53,796 bases of DNA from Chitinophagaceae bacterium (GCA_016786885.1 JAEUVO010000034.1:1-53796), one strand, 5' to 3'. Numbered from the stretch's first letter, positions 26,398 to 34,103 are shown. The notes: a model not told the origin generated them from the letters alone. Numbers and translations are program-made.

Positions 26398-26729
26398 ACA
26401 ATAATTATTTAGCGGTTAACTCAAATATACTAAGGAAAATCACAAGTTTAAGCTGTCGTGTTTTACTGGGAAAAACAATTATAACATGAACTTCGGTTGC
26501 TTGCGCATAACGGCCAGGTATTGCCGATGGTGAGTAATTTTATATTCGTCCGTCCGGCTAACCGCTGCTGAGTAAGGATAAAAAAGATTATCATATCACA
26601 TAGCTAAACAGATAAGGTCAAGTTGGATATGCAGCCGAACAGAATTACAAGAGTTGAAGCATGGCTTCCGTCAGCCTGCATTTTGGCAGTACCATGCTGC
26701 AGGCATACTTCTTATGGTAATCTTTAGTT
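26398..26729. other. Gap between cassette 1 and the AraC gene
   Basis: It holds half-site C (26502-26575) and a nested pair of inverted repeats at 26659-26704 (GCATGG/CCATGC and GCCTGCA/TGCAGGC). The remaining sequence is AT-rich with no gene seen. Confidence 0.5.
26502..26575 (-). repeat. attC-like half-site C
   Basis: On the minus strand it reads CAGCAGCGGTTAGCC onward and ends GGCCGTTATGCGCA (26511-26502 for the last ten bases). It matches the 3' half of site B closely. No matching 5' half (with an AAC core) is clear on its right side, so it may be truncated by the neighbouring AraC/SDR block. Confidence 0.55.
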
Positions 26730-27575
26730 TTAACTATTTACTTTCCTGAATTCTGTTGGATTGATTCCTTTATATTTTTTGAAAAGACGATTCAGGTGGC
26801 TTTCGTCTGTAAAGTTAAATTCATGGGCAATTTCATTTATCCGCATATCACTGTGTAATAGCCTTGTTTCCACCAAACGCATTTTGAAATTTAAAATGTA
26901 ATTCTGAAGTGTATCTCCGGTTTGTTTTTTAAAATATCTGCCCAAGTAGTTAACGGAAATATTGAAATGTTCACTCAATTTTTCAACCCTTAGGTTTTTT
27001 GGGTCAAATATGTTTTGCTGAATGTAATTTAGTATCTCTATGACAGGTTCGCCAGTTGTTTCCTTTATGTTTTTGGGTAATTTCAGCGCTAAGTTTCTTG
27101 CTACAATGGTAATAATTGTGTTTACTATTTGCTCCGAAACTCTTGTGTAATATAATTGCTGATTGGTTTGTTCATTCAGAATTGAACTGACAAGAGATGC
27201 AATTAAGGGCTTGTCAGCTTTATTTTTTAAAATGCAGCCAGGCTTATGACTTGCATTTTGTAATATATATTCAACCTGTGTTATTGCATCATTGTCTTTG
27301 TTGATTTTATCTTTTACATATAGTTCATTAAAACGGATGAAGAAGAAAGAGGTTCGTGTGCTAATGTAAAATGAATAAACATCCTGCGGAGTCAATAAAA
27401 ACAAATTACCTTTTCGGTAATTAAAACGATTTTTATTTACAGTTTGTATGCCTGCTCCGTCTATAATATAAATTAGTTCAAAATAGTTGTTACGCCTCGC
27501 AGGCCTGTTGAAACTTTCAAGGTCCTTCCACTCTATTTCATATTGCCTGTATAAAGCATTTCCTTTCATGAGCAT
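26730..27575 (-). CDS. AraC-family transcriptional regulator
   Basis: I start it at the ATG 27575 (281 residues); the longer frame begins with TTG. An AraC-type cupin sensing domain (about 15-110, ELIYIIDGAGIQTVNKNRF) is followed by the double helix-turn-helix domain (about 185-280: LSEHFNISVNYLGRYFKKQT and the signature INEIAHEFNFTDESHLNRLF). It is divergent from the SDR/isomerase/lipocalin genes. Their 81-bp shared upstream region carries a 21-bp-spaced direct repeat, so it probably controls that operon. Confidence 0.9.
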   Translation of the reverse strand: MLMKGNALYRQYEIEWKDLESFNRPARRNNYFELIYIIDGAGIQTVNKNRFNYRKGNLFLLTPQDVYSFYISTRTSFFFIRFNELYVKDKINKDNDAITQVEYILQNASHKPGCILKNKADKPLIASLVSSILNEQTNQQLYYTRVSEQIVNTIITIVARNLALKLPKNIKETTGEPVIEILNYIQQNIFDPKNLRVEKLSEHFNISVNYLGRYFKKQTGDTLQNYILNFKMRLVETRLLHSDMRINEIAHEFNFTDESHLNRLFKKYKGINPTEFRKVNS

Positions 27576-27578
27576 AAA

Positions 27579-27607
27579 AGTACAAAACAAGTGTAAAATA
27601 GTACAAA
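27579..27607. promoter_or_regulatory. AraC operator candidate, AGTACAAA direct repeats
   Basis: AGTACAAA at 27579-27586 and again at 27600-27607, 21 bp apart, each followed by an AAG(G)TGTA sequence. The second copy lies where the -33 element of the SDR operon would be, and the first is next to the regulator's own start codon. Confidence 0.5.
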
Positions 27608-27628
27608 TAGAAAGGTGTACTTCTGGTA

Positions 27629-27636
27629 TAAATTTG
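27629..27636 (+). promoter_or_regulatory. -7 element of the SDR operon
   Basis: TAAATTTG is a perfect TAnnTTTG match, 20 bases before the ATG at 27657. No TTG is found at the -33 position, which instead holds an AGTACAAA repeat, suggesting activator dependence. Confidence 0.5.
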
Positions 27637-27656
27637 CGTCAGTAAAATTGGCCATC

Positions 27657-28220
27657 ATGAAAATTTTAATAATTGGTGCCGGCGGGGCTATAGGAAAAAT
27701 TATCACACCAGCTTTGCAAGTGTCGCATGAAGTAATAACTGCAGGTAGAAACAATGGAGATATTATTGCTGATATTTCATCGACTGATTCTATTGAAAAT
27801 TTATTTACGAAAGTTTCAAATATTGACGCTGTTATATGTGCGGCAGGAGACAGCATATCGGATAACTTGTCTGCAATGGAAGAAAGTAAGTATAGCCTCG
27901 GTCTCAACCAAAAATTATTAGCCCAGATAAACCTTGTCTTAATTGGTTTAAAGTTCCTTAACAAAAACGGGTCGTTTACTTTGATTTCTGGCAAAATGGG
28001 GGAAAGGCCAGCAAAAGGTTCATCAGGCAAGGCGGTTGCCAATGGTGCCGTAAATAGTTTTGTACTTTCTGCTGCTTTGGAAATGCCAAAAGGCATTAGA
28101 ATAAATGCAGTAAGCCCTTCTAAAATTTCTGATATTTCCTCAACAGATTTAATTAATGCCTATCTGAAAAGTATTGGTACGGCAACAAACGGGGAAATAA
28201 TACGAATTGGATACAATTAA
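27657..28220 (+). CDS. Short-chain dehydrogenase-like protein lacking the catalytic Tyr
   Basis: Start chosen at ATG 27657 (187 residues), which directly opens the Rossmann motif ILIIGAGGAIGK. The NAG-type segment VICAAGD, strand GSFTLISGKMG and C-terminal IRINAVSPSKISD fit the short (about 190-200 residue) SDR subgroup. Where classical enzymes have YxxxK the sequence is KGSSGKAVANGAVN, with no Tyr. This variation is, to my memory, typical of the subgroup, whose reaction is unclear. First gene of a plus-strand operon with the isomerase and lipocalin genes. Confidence 0.82.
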   Translation: MKILIIGAGGAIGKIITPALQVSHEVITAGRNNGDIIADISSTDSIENLFTKVSNIDAVICAAGDSISDNLSAMEESKYSLGLNQKLLAQINLVLIGLKFLNKNGSFTLISGKMGERPAKGSSGKAVANGAVNSFVLSAALEMPKGIRINAVSPSKISDISSTDLINAYLKSIGTATNGEIIRIGYN

Positions 28221-28232
28221 AAATTATAAACT

Positions 28233-28583
28233 ATGCCACATTTTATTATTGATTGCTCAGCAAACCTTTTAGCAAGAGTACAGGAACAGAAGATCTTAAC
28301 AACGGTTTTTGATGCCACCCGGTCAAGTGGCCTTTTTGAAGTAGCCGATATTAAGATAAGAGTGAACCCTTATGTAAGGTATGAAGTAGGCGGAAAGCCA
28401 ACAGACTTTATTCATGTCTTCAGCTATATTCTTGAAGGCAGAACTGATAAGGAAATAGCAGATTTATCGAAACGGATTGTAAAGCCATTAGCTGATCTGT
28501 TTCCCGATGTTGAGTTTATTGCTTCAAGCATAGATGAATTTACCAAAGTCGGATACTGCAACAGGCATTTATTGACACATTAA
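28233..28583 (+). CDS. 5-carboxymethyl-2-hydroxymuconate isomerase-like protein
   Basis: The 116-residue protein starts Met-Pro-His-Phe-Ile, giving the N-terminal Pro used as the base in the CHMI/tautomerase superfamily. The order of strands and length match CHMI (HpaF-type), which in homoprotocatechuate degradation isomerises the ring-cleavage product. No other genes of that pathway are present. So here it is better read as a tautomerase of unknown substrate, co-expressed with the SDR gene 12 bases upstream. Confidence 0.75.
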   Translation: MPHFIIDCSANLLARVQEQKILTTVFDATRSSGLFEVADIKIRVNPYVRYEVGGKPTDFIHVFSYILEGRTDKEIADLSKRIVKPLADLFPDVEFIASSIDEFTKVGYCNRHLLTH

Positions 28584-28607
28584 TTAAAACTATTAAAAAT
28601 CAAGGTT

Positions 28608-29111
28608 ATGAAATATTTAATGATTTCCATTTTTCTACTGTTACTTATATCACTGCAAGCCCAGGATAATAAGCTGCCCAAAAAAGTAAGGAAACAATTC
28701 ACAGGCACATGGTCATTGGTAGCAGTGGAAAACACCAATGCTGATGGTAGCAAAACACTACCTTATGGTGAAAGCCCTGTGGGTTTGCTTGTTTTTACCA
28801 ATGAAGGCGATTATGCCATTCAAATATTAAAATCAGTTCGTCCTAAAGTAGCCGCCAATGATAAAAACAAAGCTACCAACGAGGAAAATGCGGCATTGGT
28901 GCAGGGGAATAACTCTCACTTTGGCATATACACGGTGGATATAATGAAGCGTACAATTACATTTAATGTGCAACATGCATTCTATCCGAACTGGGAAGGT
29001 ACAGTCCAGGTCCGCTCTTATACACTTGAAGACAATACGTTAAGTTATATTGTCACCCATACTACGAATGGCGGCTCAATAACAGCCAAAGTTGTCTGGA
29101 AGAAAAAATAG
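28608..29111 (+). CDS. Secreted lipocalin-like protein
   Basis: The 167-residue product has a signal peptide (1-19, cleaved near SLQA) and a lipocalin-like core beginning FTGTWSLVAVENTNADG. It has a central LLVFTNEGDYAIQI strand and ends in the conserved SYIVTHTTNGG/VVWKKK region. Lipocalin-like_5 proteins form a small barrel that binds a hydrophobic ligand. Third gene of the AraC-divergent operon; it could carry the substrate or product of the two enzymes, which is inference. Confidence 0.78.
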   Translation: MKYLMISIFLLLLISLQAQDNKLPKKVRKQFTGTWSLVAVENTNADGSKTLPYGESPVGLLVFTNEGDYAIQILKSVRPKVAANDKNKATNEENAALVQGNNSHFGIYTVDIMKRTITFNVQHAFYPNWEGTVQVRSYTLEDNTLSYIVTHTTNGGSITAKVVWKKK

Positions 29112-29175
29112 GGTGAAGCCTGTCGTTGGGGTTGCCTGTAACGGGTTACCTATTGGTGATGCCGGGGCAGCTTTT

Positions 29176-29697
29176 TTATTTATCGTCTAAATAGTTTGTC
29201 TTGATAAAATTACAATGATGAAGATTGTGTCCAACAGTCATAAATCCAAGTGTCCTTGCTGTAAAGGCAACTTTATTTGCAGTTCCTTTAAAGTCTGACA
29301 TTTCATCTGTCATTGTTTTAAATAATGCAATAGTTGAATTTCTTACGTTTTCAAATTCGTTTTTCAGGTCTGTTAAATTTTGTTCAACAATTTTAATACA
29401 GTCAATATATTTATTTTCGTCAAAACCCGAAAGTTCGGTATTGTCAAACCTTGAAAATCGTAATGCTCTGTATGTGTAAATTCTTTCACAGTCAATCATA
29501 TGCCGGATAACTTCTTTCGTTGTCCACTTGTTTGGTGCGTAAGAGTAGTTTTCATTATCAGGTGTTATAAGTTTAAACAGCTCCTGTGTAAAAATTCTGC
29601 TTTTTTCAAGTTCGTTCAACAAATTGTCTGTCTGAACCAAGTCAAAAAAGTAATGGCAATAATTTGGAGCGTCTTTGTAAAATGTTCTATTGGGCAT
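29176..29697 (-). CDS. DinB-family metal-binding protein
   Basis: I prefer the ATG at 29697 (173 residues) to a further in-frame start at 29730. The helical bundle features of DinB are visible: WTTKEVIRHMIDCERIYTYR with the first His, and the C-terminal GFMTVGHNLHHCNFI with the remaining ligands. DinB-like proteins bind a divalent metal; many are bacillithiol or mycothiol transferases, others unknown. The gene is AT-rich, stands alone, and lies within the accessory island. Confidence 0.85.
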   Translation of the reverse strand: MPNRTFYKDAPNYCHYFFDLVQTDNLLNELEKSRIFTQELFKLITPDNENYSYAPNKWTTKEVIRHMIDCERIYTYRALRFSRFDNTELSGFDENKYIDCIKIVEQNLTDLKNEFENVRNSTIALFKTMTDEMSDFKGTANKVAFTARTLGFMTVGHNLHHCNFIKTNYLDDK

Positions 29698-30051
29698 AAA
29701 ATTTTTTCTACTTACGAGGTGTTTCTGCAACGAGCAGGGCTTTGTGTTGTTTGGATATTTGAAATTCGTCTGTCATGATATGTCGCTGAATAAAGATACA
29801 CAGTTCATGAATTATTCAAAAGACCATCCGTGTTGGGTCAGCCAAAACCGAAGCTGATTAGCGATATGCAGATTGGATTTCCAATGTCAAGCCCAAATAA
29901 CACAAAACCCAATGTTGGCGGTTTGTGCCTCGTCTTGTCGCACATCGTTAATGTTGGGGGTCTATACAAAACTTTTCGTGATGTGGTGTCTTGTCCAATC
30001 CAATTAAAAAGTATTACCGTTATTTAAAAACTTGTTCTGATGAACAATTTA
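29698..30051. other. Gap holding an attC-like site
   Basis: No gene is supported. The right part (29830-29929) is an attC-like site. A second partial copy of its AATGTTGG core follows at about 29952-29960. A 65-codon plus-strand frame over this region is explained by the repeat. Confidence 0.5.
29830..29929 (-). repeat. attC-like site D, end of gene cassette 4
   Basis: On the minus strand it opens with GGCACAAACCGCCAAC (29929-29914), nearly the complement of GTTGGCGGTTATGCC that begins the same cassette at 30611-30597. The next blocks, CATTGGGTTTTGTG and TTGGGCTTGACATTGG, match site A. A clear closing GTT core is not found. Confidence 0.55.
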
Positions 30052-30564
30052 TTAAAGCCACCCTTTTACACCAAAAAGTTTTAGTAGGAATGCTACTGTT
30101 ACTGATACTCCAGCAATTATTTGCCAAATAAGAACATCGTCTCGGTGTTGTGCCGCTTTAGGAATGTCGTTACGCTGTGCCTCCATAAGGTCTTTTTTTA
30201 AACCTCTTATAGTTTTTTCATATTCTAATTGTTCTAATGTCATTTCTTTAATCTTTTGTTCTAAGTCTGACCGCTGCATTGTGCTATTCACTTGTTGCTC
30301 TTTTTCTATCAACTTTTGAGTGTATGTCGGGATACAATCTTTTGTAGGGTTGAGTTTGTATTCTCTTACATTATTTTTTTGCTGATTTCTAAAATCTATA
30401 ACACATTTATTTTCTATTAACTTATTCCATGCGGCCACATATTCTGCATCTGTGAGCAAACTAAATGATTGCATACTTAATATTTCATTCTTAACTGTGT
30501 CCCGCCCACAGCTATTCCCCCGTTCAAGCGTCTTTAGAATTTCAAGTAATAGTCTTTCTTCCAT
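30052..30564 (-). CDS. Tail-anchored coiled-coil protein, gene cassette 4
   Basis: The 170-residue protein is unknown to me. The N-terminal 70 residues look like a small alpha/beta (winged-helix-like) unit, 85-140 is a coiled coil (LEQKIKEMTLEQLEYEK), and a single membrane segment lies at about 146-165 near the C terminus. Without a signal peptide this predicts a cytoplasmic domain anchored by its tail. It occupies one cassette between 30611 and 29830. Similar small-gene-plus-TM designs occur among phage-defence and toxin proteins, but nothing here proves that. Confidence 0.65.
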   Translation of the reverse strand: MEERLLLEILKTLERGNSCGRDTVKNEILSMQSFSLLTDAEYVAAWNKLIENKCVIDFRNQQKNNVREYKLNPTKDCIPTYTQKLIEKEQQVNSTMQRSDLEQKIKEMTLEQLEYEKTIRGLKKDLMEAQRNDIPKAAQHRDDVLIWQIIAGVSVTVAFLLKLFGVKGWL

Positions 30565-30596
30565 GTATCAAACTATAATAAATGTGCCTGTCCATT

Positions 30597-30740
30597 GGCA
30601 TAACCGCCAACGTATGTATTTGCGAAATTATACGAACCTACAAATATTTTAATGAATTGACAACCAGCGAAAAGTTATAGAAATGAATATTGCGACAATA
30701 CCCGATTGCAAACGTTTATAAACATTTGCACACGACTAAT
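30597..30740 (-). repeat. Right-end repeat of the cassette array
   Basis: It holds the opening of cassette 4 (GGCATAACCGCCAAC on the plus strand, 30597-30611) and an almost perfect 22-bp palindrome at 30708-30729 (one non-pairing position, arms GCAAACGTTTA and TAAACATTTGC). It ends just before the chromosomal DUF3817 gene, so it likely marks the island's right border. Confidence 0.5.
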
Positions 30741-30750
30741 AAAGTAAATC

Positions 30751-31053
30751 TTATATAGTGGCAGCCGCTTCTTCTTTCTTCCATTCCCTGTCCATGTAAA
30801 AAGTACCAAAGGGTAACAGTGAGGCAAGACCAGCCTTCATCAGCCAGCGAAGATCTTTTTTATAACTTGTTTTTACTTCCCATGCATATACGGCAAAAGC
30901 TACGAACAGTACTCCGTGCAAACCACCAACAACCGTCACTGCCATGGGCATGCCGGCAAAATATTTCAGCGGCATAGCAATGAGCAGTAAGATCAAAAAA
31001 GAAACTCCTTCTGCAAAAGCGATTTTTCTAAACCAGGAAAATGTTTTTTTCAT
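30751..31053 (-). CDS. DUF3817 membrane protein
   Basis: The 100-residue protein has three hydrophobic segments (about 15-34, 38-58, 73-87) and the DUF3817 features FRKIAFAEGVSFLILL near the N terminus and GGLHGVLFVAFA in the second segment. Function of the family is unknown. It starts one base after the GNAT gene's stop and is the last gene of the mqnC operon. Confidence 0.82.
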   Translation of the reverse strand: MKKTFSWFRKIAFAEGVSFLILLLIAMPLKYFAGMPMAVTVVGGLHGVLFVAFAVYAWEVKTSYKKDLRWLMKAGLASLLPFGTFYMDREWKKEEAAATI

Positions 31054-31054
31054 G

Positions 31055-31543
31055 TTAGCTGATTAATATTTTTTCAAAACATACGCTGTTTTCAGCGCCT
31101 GCATATTTTCCATAATTTGGGATGATACGGTAACCGCTTTTCTTATACATCGCAATAGCTTCCGGCTGGTTCCTGCCTGTTTCGAGTATACATCTGTCTG
31201 CTCCCAATTCCAGGCACCAGTTTTCCAGCTGTCTTAAAATGGCGGATGCAATTCCTTTTCCTCTTTTCTCCGGCAGCACATACATTCTTTTTACTTCCAT
31301 GCTGCTACCGGAATGAACTCTTACAGCACCACAGCCTGCGGGCAACCCATTTTCATATGCTACCACAGCATGTTTCAGTATGGCAGTCTTGTTTAGTGCT
31401 GCATAAAATAAATGATCATCACCATCACGGATCTTTAGCTCTTCATCAAGCGCTGCAACAAGGACTTTGAAATCCTTATTAGCGGAATCAGTTCGGGTTA
31501 GTATGCGGGTTGCTTGCAATTTTTCCTGGTAATTTGGTATCAA
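31055..31543 (-). CDS. GNAT-family N-acetyltransferase
   Basis: The 162-residue protein has the GNAT core with the acetyl-CoA loop LPEKRGKGIASAIL (about 93-106) preceded by VKRMYV and followed by the YKKSGYRIIPNYGKY element. The acceptor is not predictable. No ATG is available near the 5' end, so the start is probably the TTG at 31543, 15 bases after the mqnC stop, consistent with co-transcription. Confidence 0.85.
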   Translation of the reverse strand: MIPNYQEKLQATRILTRTDSANKDFKVLVAALDEELKIRDGDDHLFYAALNKTAILKHAVVAYENGLPAGCGAVRVHSGSSMEVKRMYVLPEKRGKGIASAILRQLENWCLELGADRCILETGRNQPEAIAMYKKSGYRIIPNYGKYAGAENSVCFEKILIS

Positions 31544-31558
31544 GGCAATAAAGCAGAG

Positions 31559-32704
31559 TTAATAATTAATTACCTGCTCCTCGATGGTTTCCGGAATTTC
31601 TCGCCATTCATATTGCTGGTTGCGCAGTTGTGGTTCAAAACCTGCTTCCCGGATAGCCTGCTGAATACTCTTATAGGTAAACCGGTGCGGGGCGCCGGCA
31701 GCGCTTACCACATTTTCTTCTATCATGATAGAACCAAAATCATTGGCGCCGGCATGTAAACAGATGGAAGCAGTTTCTTTACCCACGGTAAGCCAACTGG
31801 CCTGTATGTTCTTTACATTCGGCAGCATGATGCGGCTAAGGGCAATCATACGGATATACTCTTCGGCTGTTGTAAGATTGTGTACACCCCTGATCTTTGC
31901 CAGTAAGGTATCCACATCCTGGAATGTCCACGGAATGAAAGCGAGAAAACCCTGCCTGCCGGCAGGCAGGCCTTTGCCTCCTTCTTTCGCCATTTCTTGC
32001 ACTTCTCTTATTTTCACCAAATGCTCAAAGCGTTCTTCAATAGTTTCCACATGTCCAAACATCATCGTGGCGGAAGTGGTGATATTGAGTTTGTGTGCTT
32101 CATGCATAATGTCGAGCCATTCCTGTGCGCCGCATTTACCTTTTGAGATCAAACGGCGGACACGGTCGATCAGTATTTCTGCACCGGCACCGGGTAATGA
32201 ATCCATACCGGCTTCTTTCAATGCTTTCAGCACTTCATGATGTGTACTTTTTTCCAGCTTGGTGATATGCGCTACTTCAGGCGGGCCGAGTGCATGCAGT
32301 TTTATGTTCGGAAATTCTTCTTTTATCTGCCTGAATGTATCAACATAGAATTGTAATCCTAATTCAGGATGATGACCACCCTGTAGTAGCAGCTGGTCGC
32401 CACCATACTTTAATGTCTCTTCAATTTTCTTGCGGTACGTAGGCATGTCGGTGATATAGGCCTCGGCATGTCCCGGTATGCGGTAAAAATTGCAGAACTT
32501 ACAGTTAGCGATGCACACATTGGTAGTGTTCACATTCCGGTCTATCTGCCAGCTTACTTTGCCATGCGGCACCTGCTTCTTTCGCAGTTCGTCCGCCAGA
32601 AACATCAGCTCGGCCAGCGGAGCCTGCTGATAAAGAAAAACACCTTCTTCTGCTGAAAGAAAGCCGAAATTAGCGGCCTTGTCGTACAACTCATTTAACT
32701 GCAT
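31559..32704 (-). CDS. mqnC: Cyclic dehypoxanthinyl futalosine synthase
   Basis: The 381-residue radical SAM enzyme cyclises dehypoxanthine futalosine in the futalosine route to menaquinone. The cluster ligands are Cys64, Cys68 and Cys71 (NVCIANCKFCNFYR), followed by LLQGGHHPELGL, GAGAEILIDRVRR and TATMMFGHVET-like ATMMFGHVETIEER. The C terminus has GANDFGSIMIEENVVSAAG, diagnostic for MqnC over MqnE. At about residues 245-252 a perfect 20-bp palindrome is inserted in frame and encodes LPAGRQ, just before the conserved FLAFIPWTFQ strand. First gene of a three-gene operon. Confidence 0.93.
   Translation of the reverse strand: MQLNELYDKAANFGFLSAEEGVFLYQQAPLAELMFLADELRKKQVPHGKVSWQIDRNVNTTNVCIANCKFCNFYRIPGHAEAYITDMPTYRKKIEETLKYGGDQLLLQGGHHPELGLQFYVDTFRQIKEEFPNIKLHALGPPEVAHITKLEKSTHHEVLKALKEAGMDSLPGAGAEILIDRVRRLISKGKCGAQEWLDIMHEAHKLNITTSATMMFGHVETIEERFEHLVKIREVQEMAKEGGKGLPAGRQGFLAFIPWTFQDVDTLLAKIRGVHNLTTAEEYIRMIALSRIMLPNVKNIQASWLTVGKETASICLHAGANDFGSIMIEENVVSAAGAPHRFTYKSIQQAIREAGFEPQLRNQQYEWREIPETIEEQVINY
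31951..31970. repeat. 20-bp perfect palindrome inserted in mqnC
   Basis: CCTGCCTGCCGGCAGGCAGG is a perfect inverted repeat far more GC-rich than its surroundings. Read in the mqnC frame it adds LPAGRQ to a surface loop. It looks like a copy of a mobile palindromic element. Confidence 0.8.
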
Positions 32705-32708
32705 AGTG

Positions 32709-32716
32709 CAAAGGTA
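32709..32716 (-). promoter_or_regulatory. -7 element of the mqnC operon
   Basis: The minus strand reads TACCTTTG, a perfect TAnnTTTG, only 4 bases before the ATG at 32704, so the transcript should be leaderless. No strong TTG at -33. Confidence 0.45.
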
Positions 32717-32833
32717 AGTGCTGCTGCTATAATGTGTTGAACGGTTTAAGTCAGTGACGATATTAAAGTATATTTAGATAAACAGCAGCCTGTATTGCAT
32801 CATTTTGCAAAGCGGGACTGTCTTAAAAGAACG

Positions 32834-34048
32834 ATGATCGCTGCCAGGCACTTATATCAAATTGTAACCAGTTCCCTGCTGGGTTTGTTATCCCTTGCGG
32901 GGTTTTCACTGAAAGCACAGGAAGAATTCATTGAACCGCCATCCAAACGGATCACTGCCATTCCTTTTACCCAGCTTACCGGTGGTATCGTCATCCTGCG
33001 GGCAAGAGTTGACAGTTTCCCGGATACACTCAACTTTATTCTGGATACAGGCAGCAGTGGTATATCACTTGACTCTTCTACGGTGGATTACCTGGGGTTA
33101 AAACCTACCCCGACTGACAGAACCATCCGCGGAATAGCCGGTATAAGAAAAGTAAGTTTTTTATATGACAGGCAGCTGCATCTTCCCGGCCTTACTATTG
33201 AGAACCTTAACTTTCATATCAATGATTATGAAATACTGACTGCTGTATATGGTGAACGCATTGATGGCATCATCGGTTATTCTGTATTCAGCCGGTATAT
33301 ATTGAAGATGGATTATGACAGTATGAAAGTTACTTTTTTTACCAAGGGTACTTTTCGTTATCCCAAGGGAGGTTATTTATTGAAACCAGCTATCAGCCAA
33401 CTGGTGACACAACCATTACGGGTAAAGGATGAAAGAACGATCTACTCAAGGTTTTTATATGATATGGGAGCGGGGCTCTGCCTGTTGCTATCAAGAGATT
33501 TTGTAGAGGACAGCGCCATTATCAGCAATAAAAGGAAACGATGGGTGAAGGAAGGAGAAGGCTTGGGAGGAAAAATTGATATGGAACTAACGGTTATGAA
33601 AGAGGTAAGAGTAGGGCCTTATAAATTCAGGAATGTCCCTATTTTCATTTTTGATGATGAATATAATGTTACGTCCTATCCCTATATGGGCGGCTTGCTT
33701 GGCAATGATATTTTGCGGCGTTTCAATGTGATCCTGAATTATGCAAAAGGAGATATTTACATTACACCCAATACCCACTACAACGATGTGTTCGATTATT
33801 CTTACTCCGGGGTGGAACTGTACCTGATCGGGGGACGAATCGTCATAGGAGATATTGCCAAAGGCTCACCGGCAGAAGCCTGTGGGCTGAAAGAGGGTGA
33901 TGAGGTAATCGCCGTGAATAAAAATTTTTCGCAAAACCTGAATCAATATAAGATCGCCTTACAGGCGCCTAATGAAAAAATAAAGATCATTATCCGCCGG
34001 GATGGAGCGATGAAGGACTTTGAATTCAAGGTGAAAAGCATACTCTGA
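32834..34048 (+). CDS. Secreted retropepsin-like aspartyl protease with PDZ domain
   Basis: Start chosen at ATG 32834 (404 residues) because it opens a signal peptide (1-28, LKAQ). Two aspartyl-protease modules are visible: DTGSSG with Asp71 and the more diverged DMGAG with Asp210. The first is followed by the flap-like IRGIAGIRK. A PDZ domain closes the protein (about 318-402, VIGDIAKGSPAEACGLKEGD). This architecture is common in Bacteroidota, and the substrates are unknown. It probably works in the periplasm. Confidence 0.88.
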   Translation: MIAARHLYQIVTSSLLGLLSLAGFSLKAQEEFIEPPSKRITAIPFTQLTGGIVILRARVDSFPDTLNFILDTGSSGISLDSSTVDYLGLKPTPTDRTIRGIAGIRKVSFLYDRQLHLPGLTIENLNFHINDYEILTAVYGERIDGIIGYSVFSRYILKMDYDSMKVTFFTKGTFRYPKGGYLLKPAISQLVTQPLRVKDERTIYSRFLYDMGAGLCLLLSRDFVEDSAIISNKRKRWVKEGEGLGGKIDMELTVMKEVRVGPYKFRNVPIFIFDDEYNVTSYPYMGGLLGNDILRRFNVILNYAKGDIYITPNTHYNDVFDYSYSGVELYLIGGRIVIGDIAKGSPAEACGLKEGDEVIAVNKNFSQNLNQYKIALQAPNEKIKIIIRRDGAMKDFEFKVKSIL

Positions 34049-34103
34049 TTTTCTCCGGTACATGGCGCTGCCGGTAGCACCAGCGGCCATAATTTTCGGT
34101 ATT

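Noticed and set aside
26659..26704. Nested inverted repeats that could be transposon ends
   Set aside because: No transposase and no target duplication seen. It is more likely a folded remnant of half-site C or another hairpin.
29139..29163. AACGGGTTACC sequence after the lipocalin gene, resembling the end of an attC-like site
   Set aside because: Similarity beyond the first bases is weak, and no complementary partner is clear (GCCTGCAGC near 26697-26705 matches only 7 of 9), so it is not counted as a site.
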